64,000 bases of DNA. Source: Pseudopyrenochaeta lycopersici. Taxonomy: Eukaryota; Ascomycota; Dothideomycetes; Pleosporales; Pseudopyrenochaetaceae. Positions 22,640 through 32,598 of this stretch are shown here, piece by piece. Within the stretch, counting starts at the first letter, position 1. Each line of letters begins with the position of its first letter. The notes below the pieces were generated by a model. That model searched no databases and was not told the DNA's origin. It saw only the letters and a program-made list of their open reading frames with translations. The stretch is from the NCBI GenBank assembly GCA_003313425.1, contig NHZP01000037.1, positions 248,001 to 312,000 on the forward strand, in the 5' to 3' direction. The translations under genes were made by a program, and so were the position numbers.

Positions 22640-23440
22640 CTTGACACGTGAATATATTACACAGATGACAAAGCTCACGCTAAAGTCTCACGCCAAATCA
22701 TCTCAGCGGCTTCTCAACGGAGAAACCTTATTATCACTGCCACATATCGATATCGAATATCCTGAGACGCGAGACTTGAAACTTCACACCTAAAGCTACC
22801 CCGTATACCCCCGACGTACAAATTCAGCTCGAAATGATCGCTTAGGCTAAGGTGATCGGCTGAGGCATGAAATGTCGCCGTCAGGAGATCGGTCGTTATT
22901 GGCCGCAACACTGCGTAATTTTCTATCTGGGTATGAGTAGTACATAGATGATGAGTCAATAAAATATTTAAGAACTCTATAATATCCTTATAACAGGTTC
23001 ACTACTTGTTATAGACTATTTCTATAGATTCTGTTCCGTTGCGCCAGTTGTTCCGCTGCGACAGGATGTACGTTAATGAAGTTCTTAAATGTTTTCTATG
23101 CTTATAATCATGTACTACTAACACCTAGATGGAAAAATACGCAGCGTTGCGGCCAGTAGCGATCAATCTGCTGACGGCGACATTTCATGCCTCAGCCTGC
23201 CACCTTAGCCTAAGCCATCATTTTAATTTAAATCTGTGTGTCGGTGGTATACGGGGTAGCTTTAGGTATGAAATTTCAAGTCTCGCGTCTCAGAATAATC
23301 GATATCGATATATGGCGGTAATACTAAGGTTTCTCCGTTGAGAAGCTGTTGCGATGATTTGGCGTGAGAATTTAGCGTAAAAAGAAGAGCTTTGTCATCT
23401 GTAAAGAACACCCACGTGATCATTCACGTGAGTTATCACG
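22640..23440. repeat. Large imperfect inverted repeat (fold-back), arms about 320 bp
   Basis: The left arm, 22640-22960, and right arm, about 23100-23440, are inverted copies. For example ACAGATGACAAAGCTC, CTCACGCCAAATCATC and CTTCTCAACGGAGAAACC occur on one strand in the left arm and on the other in the right. The ~140-bp centre holds a smaller palindrome (TATAACAGG..CTTGTTATA) and one 70-bp-module variant (23021-23075). No gene is inside. Suggests a fold-back or MITE-like element that was later hit by another insertion. Confidence 0.8.
23021..23075 (-). repeat. 70-bp-module variant, copy c
   Basis: Reverse-orientation relative of the first half of 16437-16536 (CTGTTCCGTTGCGCCAGTTG to GGATGTACGTTA). 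It sits in the loop of the fold-back. Confidence 0.75.
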
Positions 23441-25570
23441 TGAACCGACTTCTAGCACATTCCATTGTTCTATTCTTAGCACAAAGCCATGAGGATGGCC
23501 TGCAACTGGTCGTGTCTGCTCAACTCAGAGCGTCTGTGAACCACAGCAACCATGGACCCGGCCAGTCAGGCACTGGCGTTAGAACTACCCCCAGATGTTC
23601 GCAGGAGCGTCTCTGCTCGAGCTAGACATGGTAATGTCCCTCGTACTACTGTGCATTATCGCTCCAAAGGACGACAATCGAGAAAAGCGAAAGACGAAGG
23701 CCAGCAATACCTTACCCCTTCTGAGGAGAAAGCACTTGTTGATTTCATATTACGTATGAGTGCCAGCGGATCTCCTATTCGCATAAAATATATTCCCTCG
23801 CTTGCTTTTTGCATCGCCCGTCGACGTGCAACGAATCGACCTGCCGGCCCGCCGCACAAGAACTGGCCTCAAGGCTTCCGCCGCCGTCACCCCGACATCA
23901 AATCGAGGAACAACCGAGCGATGGCTTGGGAGCGTCATGATAATAACATATATGATAAGGTGGTACATTGGTTCGATGTAATCGGACCGGAAGTCCGTAG
24001 ACCAGACGTTGAGCCAGAGAATTTCTATAACATGGATGAGACAGGCATTATGCTTTCTATGCTTGGCACTGTCAAAGTCCTTATAGGTAAGGATGACCGA
24101 CGGAACTATAGAGGCGCTGGCGTCAAGCGTACGATGGTGACTGCTATCGAATGCGTGTCAGCAAGTGGTGAGTATCTGCGCCCAATGATAATCTGGCCTG
24201 CCTCTACCCACCGGAGCAACTGGACAACGTACCCTACCCCCGGATGGGTCTTCGCTCTCTCCGAAACAGGCTACAACGACTCTTATCTTAGTTTAAAGTG
24301 GATGAAAGAAGTATTTGATCCCCAGACTAAAGCTCGTGCTAACGGGAAACCGCGGGTACTAGTATGTGACGGCTTCGGAACACACGAAACCCTTGAGATT
24401 CTAGAATTTTGTTTTGAGAACAACGTTGTGTTATGCAGACTTCCTTCTCATACCTCTCATAAGCTCCAGCCATGCGACGTATCGGTCTTTGGCCCCTTGA
24501 AGTCAGCATATCGAGAGCAAGTAGAACGACTGTACCGCGGAGGTCTGACGAATATTAACAAGGAGCACTTCACCACCATATATAGCCAGGCAAGAGAGAA
24601 GGCAATGACCAAAAAGAATATCCTCGCAGGCTGGGCAAAGGCTGGACTATTTCCATTCAACCCTGCAAGGGTTCTTCGTGACCTTACAAAGCCAGACGCT
24701 CCACTGACTGTTCAGGCACCTCGAACAGATGAAGCTTCCCAGAGCGAACCTATTCAAACACCAGTAACGCCCGTGTCATCAGAAGCTCTGACAGGTTTGC
24801 TGAACCAGATTAAGCAGAGTTCTGGCTCTGATAAACACGGCAAAGTACGACATGACAGACTCGTCCAAAAGCTTGCCAACGCCGCTGAGAGATCTTTTGC
24901 TCGTCAGGCACTTGATCAGAACTATATCAGAGTCCTCAAAACTGTAAACAACGAGGCAAAGACTCGTAGAACGACGAAGTCTGAAATCCTTGGGAAAGCA
25001 AGGGTGATGACTTACGAGGATATCGTCGCAGAACGTGCCAGGAGGGATGCTGCGGCTCAAGCTCAAGGCAAAAGTAAAAGAAAGCGTGGCCGGCCACGGA
25101 AGGTAACTACACAGGCTAGAGACGGTCCAACAGATGATGCGAATAGTGGTCGTCAACACGAGACCGCTGGTCCAGAGGCAAGTAAGCCAGATGACATTGA
25201 ACCAGATGCGTCTCAGCCATCACCTGGACTAGCATGGACAAGCGAAATACCGGTAGATCCAATGTTGAAATCCTGGAGGGCACCTGTAGCCCGAATGTAG
25301 TGATGACGGCAGTGTAGATCTATCTTGTCTGTAATTATGTTAGATCATAGACGTAGACGTAGGCGTGGGCGTATATTAAACCCTTTTCATTCCTTACTTG
25401 ATTGATGACTGTGCAAATTGCTTACTATCGTACGTGTAAACTCCTGGACTATGACTTCGCTTATAGGAACGATGTTACTATGTGCTTACCAACCTTCTGC
25501 AGCCCTTGTTGTCTTGTAGAGCGATGAGAAATCACGTGGATAAGAAGCGCGTGATTTGACACGTGACTAG
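23408..25570 (+). mobile_element. Fot1-like element (approximate limits)
   Basis: Transposase gene with clustered CACGTG motifs on both sides: three at 23413-23451 and two, with a related CGCGTG, at 25531-25567. These look like subterminal transposase-binding sites, but exact terminal inverted repeats and a TA target duplication were not resolved by eye. Confidence 0.5.
23552..25300 (+). CDS. Fot1/pogo-type transposase, apparently intact
   Basis: Intronless 582 aa. CENP-B/Tc5-like region ending NWPQGFRRRHPDIKSRNNRA, then a DDE_1 domain with all three acidic residues: Asp162 (YNMDETG), Asp273 (VCDGFGTHE) and Asp309 (LQPCDVSVFGPLK). The last two are separated by 35 residues, the DD35D spacing of the Fot1/pogo group. 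The N-terminal psq-like helix-turn-helix is short and weak. The C-terminus is a basic tail with KSKRKRGRPRKV, an AT-hook-like or nuclear localisation segment. No stops or frameshifts, in contrast to the pogo copies at 3.9 and 36.9 kb, so this is the best candidate here for an active DNA transposon. Confidence 0.93.
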   Translation: MDPASQALALELPPDVRRSVSARARHGNVPRTTVHYRSKGRQSRKAKDEGQQYLTPSEEKALVDFILRMSASGSPIRIKYIPSLAFCIARRRATNRPAGPPHKNWPQGFRRRHPDIKSRNNRAMAWERHDNNIYDKVVHWFDVIGPEVRRPDVEPENFYNMDETGIMLSMLGTVKVLIGKDDRRNYRGAGVKRTMVTAIECVSASGEYLRPMIIWPASTHRSNWTTYPTPGWVFALSETGYNDSYLSLKWMKEVFDPQTKARANGKPRVLVCDGFGTHETLEILEFCFENNVVLCRLPSHTSHKLQPCDVSVFGPLKSAYREQVERLYRGGLTNINKEHFTTIYSQAREKAMTKKNILAGWAKAGLFPFNPARVLRDLTKPDAPLTVQAPRTDEASQSEPIQTPVTPVSSEALTGLLNQIKQSSGSDKHGKVRHDRLVQKLANAAERSFARQALDQNYIRVLKTVNNEAKTRRTTKSEILGKARVMTYEDIVAERARRDAAAQAQGKSKRKRGRPRKVTTQARDGPTDDANSGRQHETAGPEASKPDDIEPDASQPSPGLAWTSEIPVDPMLKSWRAPVARM

Positions 25571-25989
25571 AATTGGCTGCCAATCCATGATTGGCCATTT
25601 TAACTGGGTTAGCTGTAAAATTTTGAACCCACGTAAGCGCATTTTGATTGGAGGAATCATTCCGCAAGTACCAAGTAGCATGGCGATCACGTATAAACCG
25701 GTCCGCACATCAGCTATAAGAGCTGTGTACAGGTGCTAAGCGACATGCTAGATTCCTGGACGTGTATGATATCTGCGACGACGTCCATATAGTCGAAAAC
25801 CGATGGTAGTAGCGCTGACTTAGCTGAGGATCAGCTATCGCAATGAAGTCATCCACTTCGTAGTCATTAGGTTAAACAGCCACGCCACTGTAATATTTGT
25901 ATACAAGGACGCAGATCGACTCAGGAGTTGTCCTGGTATATAGCATGAGAAAGCCTAGAATTATTGGAGTGCCTATCTAGCTGAGAACA
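25571..25989. other. Gene-free stretch
   Basis: No supported gene between the Fot1-like element and the next repeat module. Confidence 0.4.
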
Positions 25990-26059
25990 GCTGCAAAGTC
26001 TAAGTACCTATGGTTTTGTCCGTTGCGGGGGTTGTTCCGTTGCAAAGGGATGTACGTTA
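25990..26059 (-). repeat. 70-bp inverted-repeat module, copy d
   Basis: GCTGCAAAGTCTAAGTACC.. to ..GGGATGTACGTTA. Full-length member; inverted relative to 16531-16600, which it resembles in the GGGGGTTGTTCCGTTG core. Confidence 0.85.
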
Positions 26060-26119
26060 CACCCTCTGTTGCTTGAAATAGTCCGCACATATTCACGCTA
26101 ATTAAAATGCCAAAAGTGC

Positions 26120-26705
26120 TCAGACCCCAGTGCTGGTCTTGGCAGCTGCTCTTACTTCTTCAGCTAAGGCTTCTGCTTTCTTCATGAACGCTGCTGACCA
26201 CTCTTGGATCTGCTCTGCATATTCCCGGAAGTTTGTAACATGTCTACTCCATTGTCAGAAACCAGAAAAGCGGTTCGTAGTCAGGGTCAACCTACTCTGC
26301 TTCTTTGTGACATGCCAGGAGCTTTTCCAGACTTTCTATTCGCTTCTCGAGATCTTGTACTTTTCCGCAGTCACATGGCTGCGTTTCTGTTGCCTGTGCT
26401 TCCAATGCAGGCTGAGCTACAGGATACCAGTGGTCGGTAGCTGGCTGTAACTGGTTAGGATAATCACAGGATGCGTTGTCGTAAGCTAATGCTGCCTGCA
26501 CCTGACCCGCGGTTGGGTATGCGAAAATGCCGTCGTTTGGCGCCCCATCGAGGATTGTTGGGTTTACAAAGTTCGTCGTCGAACACATGAAGCACTGCCA
26601 GTTTTCGTGGAGACAATAACATGACGTGTTGTTCGTCGGGAACAGAAAGTAATCCTCCAGAGGCATTGAGTATTCTTCGGGGTTGTCGTAGTTCAGTATG
26701 GCCAT
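26120..26705 (-). CDS. Hypothetical 177-aa protein with C-terminal coiled coil
   Basis: Two exons, 26705-26296 and 26243-26120, with a 51-nt intron (GTAGGT..GAGTAG), give an in-frame 177-aa product. The N-terminal half is rich in Asn, Tyr and Cys (CYCLHENWQCFMC, CDCGK) and could bind metal or form disulfides. Residues from about 115 are a heptad-type coiled coil (VQDLEKRIESLEKLLACHKE) that continues smoothly across the splice into REYAEQIQEWSAAF. The continuity across the intron supports the model. No family recognised; no signal peptide. Confidence 0.68.
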
Positions 26706-27371
26706 TGTTGGTCTCGTGCTGAAGATTATAGCGGGAGTAGCAGTCTAAAAGAATCAAGACGTGGGAGGTAGAGATATAGTGAGGCTAGAATATTGGCCAC
26801 CGGCACCCTATATGTTGGGACGCGGTGTGACAAACTCGACAGGGGTAGAGGATGATGGAAGTGTCCGCGCCACCTTGCGTTGTGTAGAGTATGTCTATGT
26901 AGAGCATCAGCCGGGACCCTAATTGTGCACGCGTGTGTTTCGCAGGCAGCAACACCAACTGGAGCCGATCAGCCAAACACGGGTCCGGCCCAGGCATTGT
27001 TGATCACTGACCAACGATATCGTTTGGTTAATGCTGACGGTTAGCGCTTAACCACGTACGGAAGGGTGTTGCAGCTTTTTGCAAGGGTGAAGCCGCATTC
27101 GCTAGCGACTTTACGTCTTGCTGAAGTTTCTATTCTTGCAGGAGGGCGTCAAGTCAAGGTCTGGATGTCGAAACCTGTGGTATCCGAAAATGGTTCACTG
27201 TTCTGCGCAGTGTATGCACTAAACAGCCTTCTATCCTTGTGGGTACCTGATTTGCATCTCTGCTAATTCTAAATTAAGCCTATTCTCAAAATAGACCTGA
27301 GAACATCACTGTCTTGGATTTGGTTTAAGTGCTTTGAAGGCGTCACCTACGCGCTGTCTGCACTTCACAAG
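26706..27371. other. Gene-free stretch
   Basis: No supported gene. A short open frame at 27066-27266 has no features. Confidence 0.4.
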
Positions 27372-28148
27372 ATGACATCCGTAATTCCCCATCTCAGCAG
27401 GAGCGAGCTGGATCGAACCGTGAGTGATGAAGAGCCTTGGTATAGTAAGATCAGGGCTGGTGGGGAGGCGCTGCGAGGCCAGGACTTCACGCGTCTTCAC
27501 AAAAATGTCAAGAATCTCATAAATCATGCTCGCTTCTTGGAACAGGTAGTCTCAAATTCCTCGTACAAGGTCCTGACTAACGCGCAAATGCCAGAACTGC
27601 CAAGATGATATACCGGAACTAGGGATCAGCAGGGCAGAATTGAGAAAACTTTGCGAGGTGCATGCTCTTTATGCGAATTATGGCAAAGAACTGACTGATC
27701 TACCAACCGGCACTCGCGTTTTCACATATTTCCTCCATTACACGGGGAAGCTCCGCGAGTTCATCGACTTTCTTGAGGAAAAGCTGGGCTATATGCTCCT
27801 AAAGCCTCCTCTTAGCATAGTCGGCTTGGAGTCCATTCAAAGCGACCTCGCAAGATGCTGCAATGACAGTTCGCCACTCAATGATCGAGAGGCGCATCTC
27901 TACGATCTTGCGAAGAGACTCTCAGATCAAGTAGACTGTCTCACCAACGAAGTAAGAAACCGCAAACTGCGTGTGGTTGTATATGGCTAACGTTTCAATA
28001 GCTGGACAGAGTTTGCGGATTGGAAAGAGTGAGGCGAAATATTCACTTGAGTAAGCGTGAAGAATATAAACGGCAATCAGAAAATGACCGACGAGCCTTG
28101 GCCGACGTGATGAATCAGCTGGAGTCACTCTTAAGGGCCGCGGTGTAA
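27372..28148 (+). CDS. Hypothetical 225-aa coiled-coil protein, paralogue of the gene at 49.8 kb
   Basis: Three exons: 27372-27545, 27595-27951, 28002-28148. Both introns are about 50 nt with GTAGTC/GTAAGA donors and a GACTAAC or GCTAAC branch site; all junctions keep frame. Part of the middle (FLEEKLGYMLLKPPLSIVG, then ESIQSDLARC, DREAHLYDLAKRLSDQVD) and the last exon (RRNIHLSKREEYKRQ..NQLESLLRAAV) match the gene at 49772-50979, including the intron position. The N-terminal exon here (SELDRTVSDEEPWYSKIRAG) has no counterpart there. Helical, charged, no signal peptide or known domain. Two copies with the same intron suggest a real gene family. Confidence 0.75.
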
Positions 28149-29224
28149 GAGTGAGCCCTTTCTAGTAGTTGTTGAGCCCCATCTAGTTCTAATCGACCTC
28201 TTTACCATGATTTCCTAGCTGAAGTTCAGTATTTCGTCCTAGCACTCCTATAGCATTTGTTCATGGTGAAACACCGACGGCTAATCAGCGGATCTGATTT
28301 TCACGACTAGGTCTTAGTGAATGTCGACGAGGAACCGCGTTCATGGGCTGTGCCAAGCAGAATTGGGGAACCGAAGAACATCAAGCTTGACTTCACAAAC
28401 ACTGTTGTCGATCACGCTGGTTGGGGTGCATAATGCGTAGCGCGAAAACCTTAATTAAGCGAGACGCTGACAGGGTCAGGTGCCGCGCTAGTACTTGTGC
28501 GTCCCTAGTGTACCTCGCCAAAAATCACGCTAGCGCATCGAACTTGCGAACATGACGGACATGCCGAACTGGTGTACGCAAGGAGACGCTGACCCTTCTG
28601 ATCTAGGCCAACGTCTTTTCCTGCAGACACCCGCCGTCCTAGCAGAGGGCAGCACAGCAGTCGGGAACAAAGAAACAACAAAACCTTCTCTTTGATCTGC
28701 CTAGTTCCAGAGGGAGTGCCGAGAATCTCGTCTGGGAAATGTTAATCCGGGTTCTAATGGTATGGTCTACCTGACACCTCTAGTGATGCAATCGGGGGCA
28801 CGTAATAGGACAGCGTATGGCATAGTCACGGAAAGTAGAGTTGAGATATTAGCAGCCGAGGTGGCTGTCAAGTCACCTCAAGATCAGAAATCTTGGCTAA
28901 CATCAACCACAAGCGCAGCGGGCCCACAAGCGAGTGGGCCACCCCACCAACCTTGCGACTGTCTCAGTCTGAATTTGATCGCGATTACTGTAAGAGCTGA
29001 GATTGCGATAGTAATACAGTCTTCTTCTTCTTGTTTCATTTACCCTGACCTCTCCCGTGGGATATGCAGGCTACCACTACTATGGTCTATCCTTTCACAG
29101 CTATTCTACAGTAATCTACTACATGCACGACATTTTAGCCTCGTTATGGCCTGTGATGATCACCTTGCCTACGACCCCTGTTCTGGGGTCGCCCTGGAGC
29201 CCTTGATGTAAATCTTCTAGACGC
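28149..29224. other. Gene-free stretch
   Basis: No supported gene. The open frame at 28762-29211 has no recognisable domain. Confidence 0.4.
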
Positions 29225-29336
29225 TTCCGCGAAGTCCAGTACCGCGTCTAGGACGCTGTTCTTGCTTGTCCATCCTTTTACTCGTCCTTGGGGTGTCCCT
29301 CCCAGCATTTCTGCGGTGCTATTAAATGCCTCTCCT
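29225..29336 (-). pseudogene. LINE 3' coding fragment, joined to an MFS fragment
   Basis: On the minus strand this matches 44068-44167, the extreme C-terminus of the LINE Pol (FNSTAEMLGG..KGWTSKNSVLDAVLDFA). It meets transporter sequence at about 29335-29337, where three bases (CTA) are shared by both partners. Confidence 0.82.
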
Positions 29337-29589
29337 AAACTTCCGGATCAAAAAGCTGACGGCTAACGCACTCGCTGAGATGGTTGTCATCATAATAAAG
29401 ACGGATTGGAAACCCTTCGCATAAGATTCCAGAATCGCGGTTTTCTTCGGATAGGTATCCTCCATGGCCTGAAGAACGAAGACATAGCGCTCAGAATCGT
29501 AGGCGATGTCTATAGGGAGGCCAAACTTGGATAGTCCACCAGACATGGCGTTCTGGAAGATGTTTCCTGACAGCTTGAGGAATGTTAGT
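29335..29589 (-). pseudogene. MFS transporter fragment (copy of 55350-55603)
   Basis: Encodes KFGLPIDIAYDSERYVFVLQ..GFQSVFIMMTTISASALAVSFLI, the last transmembrane helix and preceding loop of an MFS drug:H+ antiporter. About 95% identical by eye to 55350-55603, but in opposite orientation. Both ends are abrupt, so it is a duplicated piece and not a gene. Confidence 0.85.
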
Positions 29590-30108
29590 TCACTGGATAG
29601 GGTTGTAGTCAGGCATCGGCAACCTTTGCACGGCCCCTTACAGCATATCTATTACGATGCTATGTTCTGAGCTAGCCATTAATTTGAACATTATCTAATA
29701 CACACCACCTCTCACTCATCTATCTCCCTCCTTATCAGCGGGAACAGAGGGTAGCCATGGATAGGAAATGAGAGACTGGGCTGATTGTGAATGAGAGATA
29801 TCTAATGAGTATATATATTGCAATGAGTGAGTCTCCAAACTTCGACGGAGTACGTCGAGATCGACATGATATCATAGGGAACACTCCAGAAGTGTTCGCT
29901 CACACTCCTCCTTCCCTCCTCTATCCTCCCAAGAGCTATTACCCCTCCTACTTAGGTGATGATACTATGGTCATGAATTCGATGACTGCAAGTGCACTTG
30001 AGTTCCGGAACCTTCTCATAGAATGTTGTAGTGGCAAAACGAATCTCATCGACTACATACTCCTCGCAGGTACAACGAGAACATTTTCCGGCCTAGTTTA
30101 CGCATTAG
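29590..30108. other. Gene-free stretch
   Basis: No supported gene; an open frame at 29787-30140 overlaps the 3' end of the ligase gene on the other strand. Confidence 0.4.
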
Positions 30109-32598
30109 CTACCTATTTGTTGCAAGGCGTAAGCAACTGACCATTTGGTGCTCCGCCTCACTCGTTACTTCCTGGTGAGTAAATGAAGTTGCTATACACC
30201 CTCGCTGTCGGTCATGACTTCTTGCGAACGCTTCTGCTGCGGGCTCAGTCATTGAAGAGTTGGCGGACAGTGTGGCCGATGAGTCTTCATGGAAAGAAGA
30301 AAGGCTTGTACACATCAACGTAGCAGGGGATTGCTGCATGCCCTCAGCGTCTGTCGAAGTAATAAGCGATACCTTAGCTCGTTTGACGGCTGGTTGATAA
30401 TCCTCTGAGAGGAGCTTTCGTTTCAATGGCTGAAAGGAACTACCATCCAGATGTGAACGATCCTCTTTTACCTTCCCGTTGTCCTGCTCTTCACTCTCCC
30501 ATTTCTCTAGGCCCCCACTAGAGCTGATTGTGCGATTCATGGAATTTATCAGGTAGTCTTGATTAGAGTATGTTTGTTTGAGCTTCTCGAGCCAATTTCT
30601 GTTTTCGCTCTCGATCTCCTGCGGCATTTCCATGCTCTTCCTTGCTAATTCTTGCAGCTCGCCAAAGCTAACCGTATCCTTGAACGTACGGTCCCGATGG
30701 ATCTTCCGCACCCGAGGAAATCGCAGAGTATAATACCTGGTATTGGCCGGTTGGTCAAAGCCAGCGCCCATTACATCCGCGACGAAGGGTCGCTTAAACA
30801 AGTCGGTTGGCCAAGGCAGCTTCCCTCGTTCTAACCTAACGTCGAGCTCGGGGGTGTAGAGAGAAAAAGGTGTTTCTTGGAAGTATCCAAGTCTGTTGAG
30901 AAAAAGAATATCCTCTTTGGCCATACCGTGCCGGCCTACCTCGTCAATGACGCGAAATATCGGCTTGACGTCAAGACGGCAAACCAGGTCCTTGTTCTCT
31001 AGGCATCCAATATAGAATGATGTCCACCGCAACTTCCCCATCCCAAGTTCTTGTTCGTCTATCGGATCGCGGCGGCCACCCACGATAGCAAAATCAGCGG
31101 TGTCTCCTAGCCCTTGGATGTAGTCTTTCTTCAACTTGATAAATCTATTATTTCCAGAGAATGAGTAGTAAGGTTCATCTCGTCCCTTCAGCACCAGGCC
31201 TTCCCATCGCTGTATAATGGCTCGAGAGAATGCCTCGCGAAGCTGTTCGGGGGCATGGCGAGAGGAGAAATCGATGTTCTCACGGCTGCCGATGGCCGCT
31301 CGGCCGGGAATACAGTGGACTAGTGAGCAAAGTCGCTGCCGGCGCGCATCGTGAGTATATATTATATAGAAGGTGTCATCGTGTACGAGCAGATCATAAA
31401 ACATGATCATAAGATGCTCATTAATATTGGTGGGTGAGTCTTCCCGAGTTCCGAGGAATCGACCGGATCGTGGCACATGTTTGCGGATCTTATGGAAGGG
31501 TTCAATCCGCTCACTGTGATTGTTCCAGACCAGTAGCTCTCCCTCCAGGATGCATTGCTTCTTGATCTTGCAATCTGCCGAGTCGAGCCTAAGGCAATCT
31601 CGCAGCACGCCATGCAGGCCTGTCCGATCTTCTGTCGAGTCTCTTCCGCTTTTGGAGAAGATTTTGATGCAATTACTTCCCTTAGTCAGGTCAATGTGCA
31701 CTTGACAGTACTCGCCATCGTACTTTCGCTCAGCACTTATGCGTCTACCCTTTGCTAGTTGACAGCAATGCTTGATGCTTCTGGCCTTGTCGTGCGCTGT
31801 TCGTGTAATCATAACTCCAATTTGAGGCTTTAACCAAGGTGCGGCTTTGTCTCTGAGCGAGAGTTCGACAGTTATCGTTGGCTGGACGGGCATCCGCCGT
31901 ATCGAGGTTCCAGACAACATCCTTACGGCAGCCTCGAAAGAATTTTGGAAGCCCAGGACATTAGGTAAAAGGAAATGGAACTTTTGCATCGCCAGTGTTT
32001 CCGGGATCTGCACTGGGCTATAGGACTTCAGGATCATACGGACCATCCACTTCGCTTCAGAGCTGTATAATCTTCGAAATATTCTCGCCAACACGTCATA
32101 AGCCCGAATCGGCTCTTCGTATTTTGCTTCCACCCTCTGCCTCAGCTCGGTGGACGAGAAGGGTGACATGGCTGCAACCCGGTCTAGAGTTTCGTCAAGC
32201 TCTTCTAGAGTCACGCTTGAACCGTGTCTGCCTTCTGCATCCGTTCCAGACATCAAGCGCTCGACGCAAGACGCAAAGTCGGCACCATCTCTAGTCCTCC
32301 AACCTTGTAATTGCTTTAAACGTGTCTCACCGAGCCCTTGGGCTTGCTTGATGATTGATTCGAGGCGATTTTCCCGCAGATCGAAGACACGGTCTGCTCT
32401 CCGCTCTGGAAATAGACATGATAAGAAGGCAACGGCTCCTTGTCCTTCTCGCGGAATGATTTCATCATGCTTGTTGAACCAGGAAACAACTATTTCGGGG
32501 CTGGGACTCAGGGTATTACGCGTTCTTGATGATTTTCTGGCACGGTTTTGGTCCAGTTCGTTGAGGAGGTCGCATAGGATACTAAATTTAAAGGGCAT
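30109..32598 (-). CDS. ATP-dependent DNA ligase (ligase IV/I-like fungal family)
   Basis: Intronless 829 aa. N-terminal helical DNA-binding region (about 30-230) is followed by the adenylation domain. Motif I is ERKYDGEYCQVH, with the AMP-accepting Lys292. Motif III-like MIMFYDLLVHDD, motif IV EGLVLKG and motif V RFIKLKKDYI follow in order. The OB-fold region contains the WTSFYIGCLENKDLVC segment. The last ~190 residues are low-complexity with basic KRKLLSEDYQPAVKRAK, a likely nuclear localisation signal. Such proteins seal nicks by ATP-dependent adenylation. The usual Arg of KxDGxR is Tyr here, so KYDGEY is a non-canonical motif I. It has no BRCT domains, so it is not orthodox ligase IV. Confidence 0.9.
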   Translation of the reverse strand: MPFKFSILCDLLNELDQNRARKSSRTRNTLSPSPEIVVSWFNKHDEIIPREGQGAVAFLSCLFPERRADRVFDLRENRLESIIKQAQGLGETRLKQLQGWRTRDGADFASCVERLMSGTDAEGRHGSSVTLEELDETLDRVAAMSPFSSTELRQRVEAKYEEPIRAYDVLARIFRRLYSSEAKWMVRMILKSYSPVQIPETLAMQKFHFLLPNVLGFQNSFEAAVRMLSGTSIRRMPVQPTITVELSLRDKAAPWLKPQIGVMITRTAHDKARSIKHCCQLAKGRRISAERKYDGEYCQVHIDLTKGSNCIKIFSKSGRDSTEDRTGLHGVLRDCLRLDSADCKIKKQCILEGELLVWNNHSERIEPFHKIRKHVPRSGRFLGTREDSPTNINEHLMIMFYDLLVHDDTFYIIYTHDARRQRLCSLVHCIPGRAAIGSRENIDFSSRHAPEQLREAFSRAIIQRWEGLVLKGRDEPYYSFSGNNRFIKLKKDYIQGLGDTADFAIVGGRRDPIDEQELGMGKLRWTSFYIGCLENKDLVCRLDVKPIFRVIDEVGRHGMAKEDILFLNRLGYFQETPFSLYTPELDVRLERGKLPWPTDLFKRPFVADVMGAGFDQPANTRYYTLRFPRVRKIHRDRTFKDTVSFGELQELARKSMEMPQEIESENRNWLEKLKQTYSNQDYLINSMNRTISSSGGLEKWESEEQDNGKVKEDRSHLDGSSFQPLKRKLLSEDYQPAVKRAKVSLITSTDAEGMQQSPATLMCTSLSSFHEDSSATLSANSSMTEPAAEAFARSHDRQRGCIATSFTHQEVTSEAEHQMVSCLRLATNR

